From Pseudorhizobium tarimense (GTDB taxonomy: Bacteria > Pseudomonadota > Alphaproteobacteria > Rhizobiales > Rhizobiaceae), in the NCBI RefSeq assembly GCF_022968135.1, contig NZ_JALJRA010000013.1, positions 1 to 64,000 of the forward strand: a stretch of 64,000 nt of DNA, read 5' to 3'. The notes beneath the pieces were generated by a model, which ran no database searches, was not told the origin of the DNA, and was given only the letters and a program-made list of their open reading frames with translations. The position numbers and the translations under genes were made by a program. Within the stretch, counting starts at the first letter, position 1; each line of letters opens with the position of its first letter. Shown here in pieces: positions 34,533 through 44,126 of this stretch.

Positions 34533-35807
34533 TTATTGAAATACAGCGTCAGGATTATCGAGGCTGTCGGAACCTTCAAGCTCGATTGCGCCAAGATCCA
34601 GCGATGCAATCACACGTTCGAAGGAACGGGTCTGATCGATGAGGCCGTCAATGGCAGCCTGAACGGCGGCATTGCCTTCCGCATTGCCTTCGCCGATCAT
34701 CTGGTCGTAGGCCTCACCGCCTGCGGCACGCTCCGCCATCGCATTCATGGCGGAAAGAGTCGCGTCCAGCTTGCCCTTCACTTCCCTGTCGAGGGCTGCA
34801 TCCTTCTCGGCAACCAAATCGGACACCGATGGGCCCGTCATCTTCGTGCCATCGACGCGGGTGTACTCGCCCGTGTAGGCCGACTGAATGCCGATCGCGT
34901 CGTTGAGGTGCGAGGCATGCGTGTTGTCGGAGAAGCAGTCGTGCTCTTCTTCCGGATCGTGCAGGAGAAGGCCGAGCTTCATGCGCTCGCCGGCAAGTTC
35001 CCCGTAAGAAAGCGAACCCATGCCGGTCAGGATTGCGCGAACACCTGCCTGCGGATCGGAAGTGACGGCCTTGGCCGCATCGCCTTCCGGCGCCCAGGCG
35101 GCAACCATCTCTTCGAGATCCGAGACCAGCAGTTCAGAGGCGGCCTTGAGATAGGCGGCGCGGCGGTCGCAATTGCCGTTGGTGCAATTGGATGTGTCAA
35201 ACTCGGTATAGGCACGGTTGCCGGCGCCCGCGTCCGTACCGTTCAGATCCTGGCCCCAGAGAAGGAACTCGATCGCGTGGTAGCCGGTCGCTACATTTGC
35301 CTCGATCTCACCCGCCTCGTGCAGGCTGCGCAGCAGGTCGGGGTTGATGTTGCTGGCGTCGATTTCTTCGCCGTTGACGTTGAGGCTGGGGTTGGCGATC
35401 ACGTTTGCGACGTAGAGCGCATTGCTGTCGCTTTCGGTGCCGTATGAGGCGTCGACATGGTCGATCAGACCTTCATCGAGCGGCCACGCGTTTACCCGGC
35501 CTTCCCATTCGTCAACGATGGGGTTGCCGAAGCGATAGACTTCCGTCTGTTGATAGGGAACGCGCGCGGCGATCCACGCTCCCCGCGCGGCCTTAAGTGT
35601 TTCTTCGCTCGGGCTCTTGATCAGCGCATCGATCGCCGCATCCAGAGCCTTGGCGGTGCTCAGCGCGTCTTCGTACTTGGCGTGCGCCAAGTCGGCATAA
35701 TGTTCGACAACGGCAGCCGGCTCAGTGGCTGCGGCAGCGGTCACGGGGAAAGCCGCGGAGGCGGCCAGAAGCGCGATTGTTGCGCCAAGCAGTGTCTTGC
35801 GGATCAT
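34533..35807 (-). CDS. IrpA-like imelysin (peptidase M75) protein
   Basis: A 424-residue periplasmic protein with a Sec signal ending TAAAATEP. The imelysin site is intact: GYHAIEFLLWGQ (GxHxxE) near residue 165. The di-cysteine pair CTNGNC may form a disulfide. The frame is open 54 bases upstream, but ATG 35807 follows GAAGGAGGG perfectly and starts the signal peptide. First gene of the iron operon; a palindrome that may be an iron-response element lies 75 bases upstream. Confidence 0.92.
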   Translation of the reverse strand: MIRKTLLGATIALLAASAAFPVTAAAATEPAAVVEHYADLAHAKYEDALSTAKALDAAIDALIKSPSEETLKAARGAWIAARVPYQQTEVYRFGNPIVDEWEGRVNAWPLDEGLIDHVDASYGTESDSNALYVANVIANPSLNVNGEEIDASNINPDLLRSLHEAGEIEANVATGYHAIEFLLWGQDLNGTDAGAGNRAYTEFDTSNCTNGNCDRRAAYLKAASELLVSDLEEMVAAWAPEGDAAKAVTSDPQAGVRAILTGMGSLSYGELAGERMKLGLLLHDPEEEHDCFSDNTHASHLNDAIGIQSAYTGEYTRVDGTKMTGPSVSDLVAEKDAALDREVKGKLDATLSAMNAMAERAAGGEAYDQMIGEGNAEGNAAVQAAIDGLIDQTRSFERVIASLDLGAIELEGSDSLDNPDAVFQ

Positions 35808-35881
35808 TGTCCCTCCTTCGGCAGCCTCATCCCTCGGCTGCACAGCCCCTGAATGACCCATGTAAAAACTTGTGTCAAATA

Positions 35882-35894
35882 TTCTAGTTTAGAA
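35882..35894. promoter_or_regulatory. Palindrome, candidate iron-control element
   Basis: TTCTA-GTT-TAGAA is a perfect inverted repeat in an AT-rich stretch between the imelysin operon and the divergent end of rsmB. It has the half-sites of rhizobial Irr-type iron-control elements (TTCTA/TAGAA), but the spacing should be tested. It may regulate the iron operon. Confidence 0.4.
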
Positions 35895-35933
35895 AAAGTT
35901 TGAAACGACCACATGGACTTGAAGATCGTCAAT

Positions 35934-37226
35934 TCACTGAGGTGCCTTCCGCAGGCGGCAGAAGAAGAAGCCGTCGGTGCCGGTGCTGGCAGGGGTCAGG
36001 GTCACAGAGCGGCCGTCGCGGGTGACCGGACGGGGAGCTCCATTTCCAGAAAGACTGGTCCAGGTTTCCAAGACAGGCTCCGGCGAAAACTGCGGGTTTT
36101 CACTGCAGAAGCGCTCCATCTGGCGGTCGTTCTCCTCAGGCAGGACCGAACAAGTGATATAGACAAGGCTGCCGCTTGGCTTGACGAAGGCGGCCGCCCC
36201 CGTCAGCGCCTCCTGCTGCTGGGCGACGCGCTCGTCGAGGTTCTTCTGGGTCAGCCGCCACTTCGTATCCGGTCGCCGCCGCCAGGTGCCGGTTCCGGTG
36301 CAGGGAGCATCCACCAGCACCACGTCCAGCTTCTCCTTCAGCGCATCCAACTGCCGCACATCGTCATGTACCTGAACGTTTCGCGTGCCCGCACGGCGAA
36401 GGCGCTCGATGATCGGTGCCAGCCGCTTCCGGTCGGCGTCATAGGCGTGCACCTGGCCCTTGTTGTTCATTGCCGCCGCCATGGCAAGCGTCTTGCCACC
36501 ACCACCGGCGCAGAAATCCAGCACCTGGTCATGCTCCTGCGGATGAGCGAGATCGGCGACGATCTGTGAGCCTTCGTCCTGGACCTCGAACCAGCCCTTC
36601 TGGAAGGAAAGCTCGGCGGTGACGTTCGGAAGTCTCGACGCACCGTCTCCGGCGGGGATACGCACACCATACCGCGCGATTGGCGCCGGCGCGGCACCGG
36701 ATCGCTCCAGCGCCTTCACGACCTTGTCGCGCGACGCCTTCAGCGTGTTGGCCCGCAGGTCGAGGGTTGGGCGTTCTGCCAGCGCCTTGGCTTCCGTGAG
36801 CCATCCGTCGCCGAAAGCAGCTTCGAGGGATGGCTGGATCCAGTTCGGAATATCGCCCTGCACGTGAAGCGGCGCATCTTCGAGGCGTCTGGAGGAGAAC
36901 GCCGCCAGGTTCTCCTCCGACAGCGGCGGCGGTGCGAACCGGTCGCCTTCAAGTTCTGCGGCGAGTGCGTCGGGCGAAAAACCCCACTGTCGAAGGAGAA
37001 CTGCATAGGCGAGAGCTGTGGGACTGGCGTCGTTCATCAGCCAGGCGTGCGAAAGGCGCATGCGAAGCGCATCGTAGACGATGTTGCCGATGGCGGCGCG
37101 ATCGCCGGAGCCGGCAAAACGATGGGCCAGTCCCCAGTCCTTCAGAGCGTCTGCGACGGGACGCCTGCGCTCCTCGATGTCGGTCAGAACATCAATGGCT
37201 CCGCTCAGCCGTCCGCCCAGTCGCAT
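35934..37226 (-). CDS. RsmB/NOP-family rRNA (cytosine-5) methyltransferase
   Basis: A 430-residue AdoMet-dependent RNA methyltransferase. The N-terminal NusB-like helical region (to about 140) precedes the Rossmann domain: VLDFCAGGGGKTLAMA is the AdoMet-binding motif, LVDAPCTGTGTWRRRPD holds the first catalytic Cys, and YITCSVLPEEN the second. Length fits RsmB/RlmI-type proteins. ATG 37226 is the first in the frame. It methylates a cytosine in rRNA; the exact site cannot be decided here. Confidence 0.92.
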   Translation of the reverse strand: MRLGGRLSGAIDVLTDIEERRRPVADALKDWGLAHRFAGSGDRAAIGNIVYDALRMRLSHAWLMNDASPTALAYAVLLRQWGFSPDALAAELEGDRFAPPPLSEENLAAFSSRRLEDAPLHVQGDIPNWIQPSLEAAFGDGWLTEAKALAERPTLDLRANTLKASRDKVVKALERSGAAPAPIARYGVRIPAGDGASRLPNVTAELSFQKGWFEVQDEGSQIVADLAHPQEHDQVLDFCAGGGGKTLAMAAAMNNKGQVHAYDADRKRLAPIIERLRRAGTRNVQVHDDVRQLDALKEKLDVVLVDAPCTGTGTWRRRPDTKWRLTQKNLDERVAQQQEALTGAAAFVKPSGSLVYITCSVLPEENDRQMERFCSENPQFSPEPVLETWTSLSGNGAPRPVTRDGRSVTLTPASTGTDGFFFCRLRKAPQ

Positions 37227-37307
37227 GTCGCTCTCCGTCTCGGTTGAACCCGTTCGAGCGGGTCCTAACGGGGATATTTCTCAAGAGCAAGCGATGCTTT
37301 GGGCGGC

Positions 37308-37712
37308 TCAGCCGTCCTTCAGGCCCCGGCCTGCAACCTTTTGGTTCCCGGAGTCGACGATTTGATAGCAGACCTGGGCGGTGCCGGAGCGGACCATGCC
37401 GATGTTCTGGGCGGCAGCCTTGGACACATCAATGATACGACCCTTGATGAAAGGCCCCCGATCGTTGATGCGCACGACGACGCTCTTGCCATTCCGCTTG
37501 TTGGTGACCTTCACCTTCGTGCCAAACGGCAGCGAACGGTGCGCAGCGGTGAGCTTGGCCGGGTTCATGCGTTCGCCCGAAGCGGTCTTGGAGGTCAGCG
37601 CATACCAGGAGGCGTGACCGCAACCTGGAGCGGCCTGAGCTGACGTGGAGCCGAGCATAGCGAATGCAGCGAATGCGGCTGCGGCGAGAGTGGTGCGTCG
37701 AAAGGTTTTCAT
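37308..37712 (-). CDS. Septal ring lytic transglycosylase RlpA-like protein
   Basis: A 134-residue secreted protein. The Sec signal ends STSAQAAPG, followed by the double-psi beta-barrel of Rlp[55 protein letters not shown]. The last two contain the Asp/His-equivalent residues of the cleft. It lacks the C-terminal SPOR domain found in E. coli RlpA, so it is a short version. It may cut or bind naked peptidoglycan glycan. Confidence 0.9.
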   Translation of the reverse strand: MKTFRRTTLAAAAFAAFAMLGSTSAQAAPGCGHASWYALTSKTASGERMNPAKLTAAHRSLPFGTKVKVTNKRNGKSVVVRINDRGPFIKGRIIDVSKAAAQNIGMVRSGTAQVCYQIVDSGNQKVAGRGLKDG

Positions 37713-38087
37713 ATCCGTCGTCCCCGTTCAGTGGTGCTGCACGTGGCGTGCGGGACGGGTTAAGCAGGTCGAAAATTGGCAAAAAAGTGCGCCACTCGGT
37801 AACGGAATGTTGCGCTCCGTAACATTTGTGATTTCATACTGAGCTATGGAACTTTTAACGCCTGGCGCAGAAATGAGAAAAATTGATCTATTTCAGTGAG
37901 AAAGTGGAAATAGGCTTCCGCGGCTCACACCACCGCACCTAATCACGAAATTCGCGAAAATAATTTCCTTGCAAAATGAAGTTAACGCGTTCCGCGCGCT
38001 AAATTTTGGCGCCTTTGTGGCAAAGAGGACGGTGAAGATGTAGAAAATGCGCCCGAGGATGGAATTTTCATCTCCCGGAGCTGTCGC
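37713..38087. other. AT-rich intergenic region
   Basis: No gene is seen in 375 bases. The stretch from about 37780 to 38040 is markedly more AT-rich than its surroundings and carries the promoter of the RlpA gene. No repeat or operator stood out with confidence. Confidence 0.4.
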
Positions 38088-38960
38088 TTACCCGCGCCAA
38101 TCGCTGGTGGTCCAGAGCTGCTGCAGCGACATGCGGTAGTGGGGGAAGCGGAACGAGAAGCCCAACTCGCGGATCTTGCGGTTGGAGACCCTCTTGTTGG
38201 CGCCGTAAAAGGAGCGCGCCATCGGCGTCATGTTGGCCGTCTCGAAAGATTGCTCCGGCGGCGGCTCCACACCCATCAGCCGCGCGGCCTCGGCAATGAC
38301 GTCCTGAGGGGGCGCCGGCTCATTGTCGGTGATGTTGAAGATCCCTGAATGGCCGCCCTGCGCCAGAAACAGCGTCGCCGCAGCAATGTCTTCCACACGG
38401 ATCCGATTGAAGACCTGCTCCTTCTTCACGATGCGCTTGGCCGTGCCCTTATCCAGGTTGACGAAAGCGTTGCGGCCGGGGCCATAGATGCCGGCAAGCC
38501 GCAGGATCGCAACCGGCACGCCCATGCCCTCTCCCTGCGACAGCCATGCCTTCTCAGCGTCTACTCTTTCCTGCGACCGCCCGGGCGAAGGATAGCATTC
38601 GCCCTCCTCGTCCACCCAGTCGCCACCTTGGTCGCCGTAGACGCCGACGGTCGACAAGTAGCCGATCCACCGAAGCTTCGGGCAGAGTTGACGGAGGGAT
38701 TCGCCTGTCAGCGCCAGCAATGGATCGCCATGGGCACGGGGCGGGATCGATTGAACCAGATGCGTCACCTGAGCCAGCGCCGTCGCGAGTTCGTCGGTGA
38801 TCGTCGCCCCGTCGAAGACAAAGGCTGCGACGCCCTCATCTGCAAGCGCGGTCGCGTTGTCGAGGGTCCGCGTGGTGCCGGCGACACCCGCACCCATGCC
38901 AACCGCGGACCGGGCGATTGCGGTGCCCGAATAGCCGCATCCGAAAATCATCATCTGCAT
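38088..38960 (-). CDS. SDR/NAD-dependent epimerase-family protein
   Basis: A 290-residue extended-SDR protein. The N-terminal MIFGCGYSGTAIARSAVGMGAGVAG is the GxGxxG Rossmann motif and RLAGIYGPGRNAFV is the catalytic-domain hallmark. The Tyr of WIGYLSTVGVYGDQGG (about residue 110) corresponds to the active-site region. It starts at ATG 38960, one base overlapping the queG stop (TGATG). The function is unknown; in Rhizobiales it is conserved beside queG. Confidence 0.88.
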   Translation of the reverse strand: MQMMIFGCGYSGTAIARSAVGMGAGVAGTTRTLDNATALADEGVAAFVFDGATITDELATALAQVTHLVQSIPPRAHGDPLLALTGESLRQLCPKLRWIGYLSTVGVYGDQGGDWVDEEGECYPSPGRSQERVDAEKAWLSQGEGMGVPVAILRLAGIYGPGRNAFVNLDKGTAKRIVKKEQVFNRIRVEDIAAATLFLAQGGHSGIFNITDNEPAPPQDVIAEAARLMGVEPPPEQSFETANMTPMARSFYGANKRVSNRKIRELGFSFRFPHYRMSLQQLWTTSDWRG

Positions 38961-40135
38961 CACGCCACTCCTGCCAAACGCCATTCCTCCAGAACCTCTG
39001 CATCATCCTCTTGGCGCCGCGTCGCTGCAAAACGCTCGAATTCCTCCGGTCGCATCAATCGCTTCAACGCCCAGACCGCCATCCCTCGCACCGTAGGTGT
39101 CGGGTCGCGGGACAGCGTCAGGCACGGCTCGATCAGCGTGGCATCCGAGGAATTGCCCGCAGCGACCAGCACATTGCGGACAAAGCGATCACGACCGATG
39201 CGTTTGACCGGCGAGCCGCTGAAGAAGGTTCGGAATGCAGCATCATCGAGCGAGAGCAGGAAAGAGAGCGTTGGCTCCTTCAGGTCCTCGCGCGCTTTGA
39301 GTTTCATTTCCGAGGCGCTGACAGCAAATTTGTTCCACGGACAGGCGGCAAGGCAGTCGTCGCAGCCATAGATGCGGTTGCCGATCAACGGTCGAAGGTC
39401 CGGGTCGATGGGGCCTTTGTGTTCGATGGTCAGGTAGGAGATGCAGCGCCGCGCATCCAGCCGGTAGGGCGCCGGAAAGGCATCGGTCGGGCAGGCATCG
39501 AGACAGGCCCGGCACGAGCCGCAATGGTCCGCTTCCGGCTCGTCCAGCAGGAGATCGGCGGTGGTGAACAGGCTGCCGAGGAAGAGCCAGGAGCCGTGGG
39601 TCCGGCTCAAGAGGTTCGTGTGCTTGCCTTGCCAGCCGAGACCCGCCGCCTCGGCGAGCGGCTTTTCCATCACCGGTGCGGTATCCACGAAGACCTTAAC
39701 GTCCTCCCCGGCGCGTGCGGCGAAACGGGTGGCGATCTCCTTCAGGCGCCCCTTGATGACGTCATGGTAGTCACGATTGCGGGCATAGACGGAAATGGCG
39801 CCATGGCTACGCTTGGCCTGCAACGCCCGCGGGTCTTCATCCGGGCCATAGTTCAGGCCGAACATGACGACGGACCGCACCTCGGGCCACAATGCCCGCG
39901 GCCCACCGCGGCGCTCGCGCGTTTCTTCCATCCAGTCCATTGTGCCGTGATGTCCGTCGGCGAGATAGGTTGCTAGACGCCCGGACGCTTCAGGAATACT
40001 GTCGGCATGAGTAATGCGGCAGAGGTCGAAGCCCTGCGCGGCTGCTTGCGCCTTGATGAAGGCAGTCAGCTTTTCTTGCCGCCGGCGGTCAGGCGCTGTG
40101 CGCTCCGCCGCATGATCAGAAATCGAGGTCCGCAT
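38960..40135 (-). CDS. queG: Epoxyqueuosine reductase QueG
   Basis: A 391-residue iron-sulfur and cobalamin-dependent enzyme that makes queuosine in tRNA from epoxyqueuosine. Two 4Fe-4S sites, [15 protein letters not shown] and [14 protein letters not shown] (about residues 225 and 285), are intact. The N-terminal cobalamin/reductase domain has [19 protein letters not shown]. The C-terminal ARM-like HEAT region follows. Length fits. It overlaps the following SDR gene. Confidence 0.96.
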   Translation of the reverse strand: MRTSISDHAAERTAPDRRRQEKLTAFIKAQAAAQGFDLCRITHADSIPEASGRLATYLADGHHGTMDWMEETRERRGGPRALWPEVRSVVMFGLNYGPDEDPRALQAKRSHGAISVYARNRDYHDVIKGRLKEIATRFAARAGEDVKVFVDTAPVMEKPLAEAAGLGWQGKHTNLLSRTHGSWLFLGSLFTTADLLLDEPEADHCGSCRACLDACPTDAFPAPYRLDARRCISYLTIEHKGPIDPDLRPLIGNRIYGCDDCLAACPWNKFAVSASEMKLKAREDLKEPTLSFLLSLDDAAFRTFFSGSPVKRIGRDRFVRNVLVAAGNSSDATLIEPCLTLSRDPTPTVRGMAVWALKRLMRPEEFERFAATRRQEDDAEVLEEWRLAGVA

Positions 40136-40808
40136 AATGAGATACCGGGGTAAGGCCCCGGATCCGCTCGGCCAGAAGTGGCCGGAAAGAGGGGCGCGAC
40201 TTCAGCCGCTGATACCAGTCCTTGGCGATTGGAGTTTCAGCCCATTCGATTTCGCCCAGATAGTCAAGCACCGAAACCGAGGCGGCGGCAGCAAGGTCGG
40301 CATAAGTCAATCGGTCGCCGGCGAGCCATGGCCGCGAGCCGGCAAGCCAGGCGAGGTACTTCATGTGCTGGCGGACATTGGCGCGCGCGGTTCGCAAGGC
40401 TTTGGAGTCAGGCGCTCCGCCGCCCTGGGCTGCCGTCATCTGCAGCTTGTAGACCCGCTCGCGCACCAGCGGCTTGGTAACGTCGTTCTCCATCTTCGCC
40501 AGAAACCATTCCGTCAGGCGGCGGATTTCCGCCCGCTGGAAAGGGTCCTCCGCCAGAAGCCGGCGGTCGCGCTTCAGCACGCCGTGCGTTTCGTCGAGGA
40601 ATTCCATCAGCACAGCCGGCCCGCACAGTGCGCGCATACTGTCATCGACGTAGACCGGCAGGGTGGCAGCCGGATTGAGCGCCAGGAACTCCCGTCGCTT
40701 TTCCCATGGCTGTTCCTCAACGAGATCCGTCTGAAAGCCATATTCCAAAAGGATAAGGCGGACGAATCGCGAACTGGACGACATCGGGTGATGGTAGAGC
40801 GTGGGCAT
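40116..40808 (-). CDS. Glutathione S-transferase family protein
   Basis: A 230-residue GST with an N-terminal [20 protein letters not shown] thioredoxin-like domain; Ser in SSSSRF suits the catalytic position. VPVYVDDS-type cis-Pro segment is [12 protein letters not shown], and the helical domain includes [16 protein letters not shown]. It overlaps the start of queG by 20 bases. The frame is open upstream, but ATG 40808 fits the fold. No substrate is evident. Confidence 0.9.
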   Translation of the reverse strand: MPTLYHHPMSSSSRFVRLILLEYGFQTDLVEEQPWEKRREFLALNPAATLPVYVDDSMRALCGPAVLMEFLDETHGVLKRDRRLLAEDPFQRAEIRRLTEWFLAKMENDVTKPLVRERVYKLQMTAAQGGGAPDSKALRTARANVRQHMKYLAWLAGSRPWLAGDRLTYADLAAAASVSVLDYLGEIEWAETPIAKDWYQRLKSRPSFRPLLAERIRGLTPVSHYADLDF

Positions 40809-40969
40809 CGATACGTGAGCTTTACAAATGCTGTGTAGAGAAATTGTCGCTGCGCTGCGGCGTGAACGCAATAACGCAGCTATATGGGTTTGGTAAGAGG
40901 CAAGGCAAGCAAGCTGCGACCTCCGGTTCCGTCAGCCTAGCCTGCGGACCATCAAGAAAAGGGTAAAGA

Positions 40970-41776
40970 ATGCCGGAAGCATCGATCGTCAGTGCTCTTG
41001 TTCTCGGATTGATTGAGGGACTGACGGAGTTCATACCCGTGTCGTCAACGGCACATGTTCTTCTGGCAGGCCATTTTCTCGGCTTCGAATCTCCCGGCAA
41101 CACCTTTGCGGTTTTGATCCAGCTCGGTGCCATTCTGGCCATCCTGCTGGTCTATTTCCGCCGCCTGCTGGACATCGCTCTCGACCTTCCGACAAGCCCC
41201 AAGGCGCGGCACTTTGGCCTCGCCGTGCTCTTGGCCTTCCTGCCGGCGGCCGTGATCGGTGCGCTGGCGCATGATTTCATCAAGACGATCCTGTTCGAAA
41301 CGCCGGCTCTGATGTGTGTCGTGCTCATTCTCGGTGGCATCGTTCTCCTGCTGGTCGATCGCATGCCGCTGCAGCCGCGCTACACGGACGTGACGGATTA
41401 TCCGCTCTCTCTCGCCTTCAAGATCGGCCTGTTCCAGTGCCTGGCGATGGTGCCGGGAACCTCGCGTTCTGGCGCGACGATCGTCGGCTCTTTGTTGCTC
41501 GGCACGGATAAGCGCTCGGCGGCCGAGTTTTCCTTCTTTCTCGCCATGCCGACGATGCTCGGCGCCTTCACACTCGATCTCTACAAGAACCGCGACGCCA
41601 TCAGCTTCGACGACGGCGCGGTGATCGCCATCGGCTTCGTCGCAGCCTTCGTCACCGCGCTTTTCGTCGTGCGGTCACTGCTGAACTTCGTCTCCAGCCG
41701 CGGTTTTGCGCCGTTCGCCTGGTGGCGAATCTTCGTCGGTATGGCGGGCCTGATCGGCCTCTTCGTCTTTGGCTGA
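40970..41776 (+). CDS. uppP: Undecaprenyl-diphosphate phosphatase
   Basis: A 268-residue polytopic membrane enzyme (BacA/UppP) recycling undecaprenyl pyrophosphate to the monophosphate for cell-wall synthesis. The two family motifs are present: [14 protein letters not shown] (residues about 17-30, with catalytic Glu) and [10 protein letters not shown] (about 160-169). About eight membrane helices. ATG 40970 gives the usual length. Confidence 0.97.
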   Translation: MPEASIVSALVLGLIEGLTEFIPVSSTAHVLLAGHFLGFESPGNTFAVLIQLGAILAILLVYFRRLLDIALDLPTSPKARHFGLAVLLAFLPAAVIGALAHDFIKTILFETPALMCVVLILGGIVLLLVDRMPLQPRYTDVTDYPLSLAFKIGLFQCLAMVPGTSRSGATIVGSLLLGTDKRSAAEFSFFLAMPTMLGAFTLDLYKNRDAISFDDGAVIAIGFVAAFVTALFVVRSLLNFVSSRGFAPFAWWRIFVGMAGLIGLFVFG

Positions 41777-41779
41777 CCG

Positions 41780-41947
41780 TCAGCCGTGGTCGTCACGGCG
41801 ATGGTAGAAGAAGAGATCATAGCCGGCGAAGGCGACGGTCACTCCGATGACGATCAGGAGATCGATGCGCGGGACCTTCCAGAGCAGAATGCCGAGGAAG
41901 CCGCACAGCACGAGGAACCCGCAAAGCGCGAGGGCGCGGTCTCTCAT
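41780..41947 (-). CDS. Small inner-membrane protein, 55 residues
   Basis: ATG 41947 to TGA 41780 encodes MRDRALALCGFLVLCGFLGI and two hydrophobic helices (about 6-22 and 29-46) with a charged HRRDDHG tail. AAGGAG lies seven bases before the ATG on the minus strand, a strong ribosome site. It is convergent with uppP and just downstream of the TRAP genes' end. The family is unknown, but the site and the strict hydrophobic pattern support a real gene. Confidence 0.6.
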   Translation of the reverse strand: MRDRALALCGFLVLCGFLGILLWKVPRIDLLIVIGVTVAFAGYDLFFYHRRDDHG

Positions 41948-42040
41948 TCCGTTCTCCTTTCCGCCGGAGACGCAGTACCGGAAGGGTGATCCAATTGGAT
42001 GGCAAGGCTCGCCGCAGTCGAACCGGCGGGCAAAGTTTCG

Positions 42041-43459
42041 TCAGCGGCCATAGAACACCTCCGGCAGGTAGAACACGATCTGCGGGAACATGTACATCAA
42101 CGACATGCTGATGAAGACCATCGCCACGAAGGGAAGGACCCCTTTGAAGATCTGCGTCAGCCGCACCTCCGGCGGCGCAATTCCCTTCAAGTAATAGGCC
42201 GACATCGCCATCGGCGGCGTCAGGAACGAGGTCTGCAGGTTCAGCGCCACCAGGATGCCGAAGAACAGCGGGTCGATGCCGAACATGTCGAGCAGCGGCA
42301 GGAAGATCGGCACGAAGATGATGATGATCTCCGACCATTCAAGCGGCCAGCCGAGCAGGAAGATGATGAACTGCGCCAGTAGCAGGAACTGGAACGGCGT
42401 CAGATCCAGACCCTGTACGAACTCCGAGATCACCTGCTCCCCGCCGAGATAGGAGAAGACCGACGAGAAGGTGTAGGAGCCGACGAAGAGCCAGCAGACC
42501 ATGGCGGTTGTTCTGACCGTCAGGTAGACGCTTTGGCGCATCCGCTCCCAACTCATCGCCCGATAGGCGACAGCCAGCACCATGCCGCCGAGAGCGCCGA
42601 TTGCAGCCGCTTCCGTCGGCGTCGCAAGCCCGAAGAGAATGGAGCCGAGCACGGCCAGGATGAGCACCGCGAGCGGCAGGAAGGACGTCACGATCATGAC
42701 CGCGAGCTTCAGGAACGGCACGTCCGGCACCTCGTCCGCCGTCGGCTTCGGCGCAGCGCTCGGCTGCAGGATCGAGCGGCCGACAATGTAGACGAGATAG
42801 AGCCCGACGAGCGTCAGCCCCGGCAGCAGCGCCGCTGAATAAAGCCGCACGATCGAAGTGCCCGACGCTGCCGCGTAAACGATCAGCATGATGGAAGGCG
42901 GGATCAGGATGCCGAGCGTTCCGCCGGCGCAGATGATGCCGGTGGCGAAGGAGTGGTCGTAGCGCGCCTTCAGCATGGCGGGCAGCGCGAGCAGCCCCAT
43001 CAGCGTCACAACCGCTCCGACGATGCCTGTCGCCGTAGCAAAGAGCGCGCAGGTGATGAGTGCCGCCACCCCCATGGAGCCGGGAATGTTCTTCGAGGCG
43101 ATGTTGAGCGTCGAAAACAGCCGATCGACGATGTTGGCGCGCTCAACGATATAGCCCATGAACAGGAAGAGCGGCACAGCCGTCAAAACGTCGTTCGACA
43201 TCACCGTATAGGTCTGGTTGATGAAGAGGTCGAAGACACGATTGCTGAAGAAACCTTCGATCCACAGGCTGGTGCTGTCCCACCAGCTGGCGGTCTCGTC
43301 GAGACGGTTAAAGGCCCGCCACATGCGGCTTGGCTCGAAATAAGCGTAGTAACCGAAGCCGATGCCCATTGCCATCAGGGTGAAGGCGATCGGAAATCCG
43401 AGAAACACGATGAAGATGAAAAGGCCCAGCATCAGCAGGGCGACTTGAGGATCGGTCAT
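42041..43459 (-). CDS. dctM: TRAP transporter large permease (DctM-like)
   Basis: A 472-residue DctM-type permease with about 12 hydrophobic segments. The family loops GIICAGGTLGILIPPSIML and SFLTPPMAM (typical of DctM) are present. The frame is open upstream, but ATG 43459 overlaps the DctQ stop as ATGA and begins right before helix 1. It forms the sodium-driven importer with DctQ and DctP. Confidence 0.93.
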   Translation of the reverse strand: MTDPQVALLMLGLFIFIVFLGFPIAFTLMAMGIGFGYYAYFEPSRMWRAFNRLDETASWWDSTSLWIEGFFSNRVFDLFINQTYTVMSNDVLTAVPLFLFMGYIVERANIVDRLFSTLNIASKNIPGSMGVAALITCALFATATGIVGAVVTLMGLLALPAMLKARYDHSFATGIICAGGTLGILIPPSIMLIVYAAASGTSIVRLYSAALLPGLTLVGLYLVYIVGRSILQPSAAPKPTADEVPDVPFLKLAVMIVTSFLPLAVLILAVLGSILFGLATPTEAAAIGALGGMVLAVAYRAMSWERMRQSVYLTVRTTAMVCWLFVGSYTFSSVFSYLGGEQVISEFVQGLDLTPFQFLLLAQFIIFLLGWPLEWSEIIIIFVPIFLPLLDMFGIDPLFFGILVALNLQTSFLTPPMAMSAYYLKGIAPPEVRLTQIFKGVLPFVAMVFISMSLMYMFPQIVFYLPEVFYGR

Positions 43460-44040
43460 GCCTCGCCTCCGGCCGTCTTGCGCTGCTGGCCCTTCATCAG
43501 GGTCGCCTCCGTTTCCTCGACGTCCTCCTCCGCCTCCATCCACTCGCCGTCACGAATACAGCAGATGCAGCGGAAGACCTGGGCGACGCCCTGGATGAAG
43601 AGCAGGATGCCGGCCGCCACGATCGCCGTTTTGAACTGGTAGATCGGAATCCCTGCCGGGCTGTTGACACTCACCTCGCCATAGCCCCAGGAGCGCGAGG
43701 CATATTTCCACCCGGCGAAGATGAGGGCCGTGACGCCGGGGAAGAAGAAGATGAGGTAGAGCACAAGGTCCACCATCGCCTGGGTGCGAGACTTCCAGAG
43801 CCGGTAGAGAAAGTCTCCGCGAACATGGCCGCCGCGAGAGAGGGTATAGGCGCCGCCCATCATGAAGAGCGTGCCGTACATGATGAAGGAAACGTCAAGC
43901 GCCCAGGGCGTCGGCCTTCCCATGATGTAGCGGACGAAGACCTCGTAGCTGGTGCCGAAGGTCATCAGAACGATGAGCCAGGCGAAGGCCTTGCCGAACC
44001 AGGCCGACAATGAATCTGCAAATCGGATGAATGTCACCAT
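43456..44040 (-). CDS. dctQ: TRAP transporter small permease (DctQ-like)
   Basis: A 194-residue DctQ protein with four membrane helices, the family core at residues 15-130 (WLIVLMTFGTSYEVFVRY, LYRLWKSRTQAMVDLVLYL). The C-terminal tail is rich in Glu (EWMEAEEDVEETEAT) and is longer than usual. It overlaps dctM by ATGA. Confidence 0.9.
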   Translation of the reverse strand: MVTFIRFADSLSAWFGKAFAWLIVLMTFGTSYEVFVRYIMGRPTPWALDVSFIMYGTLFMMGGAYTLSRGGHVRGDFLYRLWKSRTQAMVDLVLYLIFFFPGVTALIFAGWKYASRSWGYGEVSVNSPAGIPIYQFKTAIVAAGILLFIQGVAQVFRCICCIRDGEWMEAEEDVEETEATLMKGQQRKTAGGEA

Positions 44041-44126
44041 CGATGCGTGCGTCTTTCACTTGAGGGACATTCGGCAGGGGCGGCGTGCCCCTGCCGGAGA
44101 CCAAGACATGCAATCGAGAATGAGGC

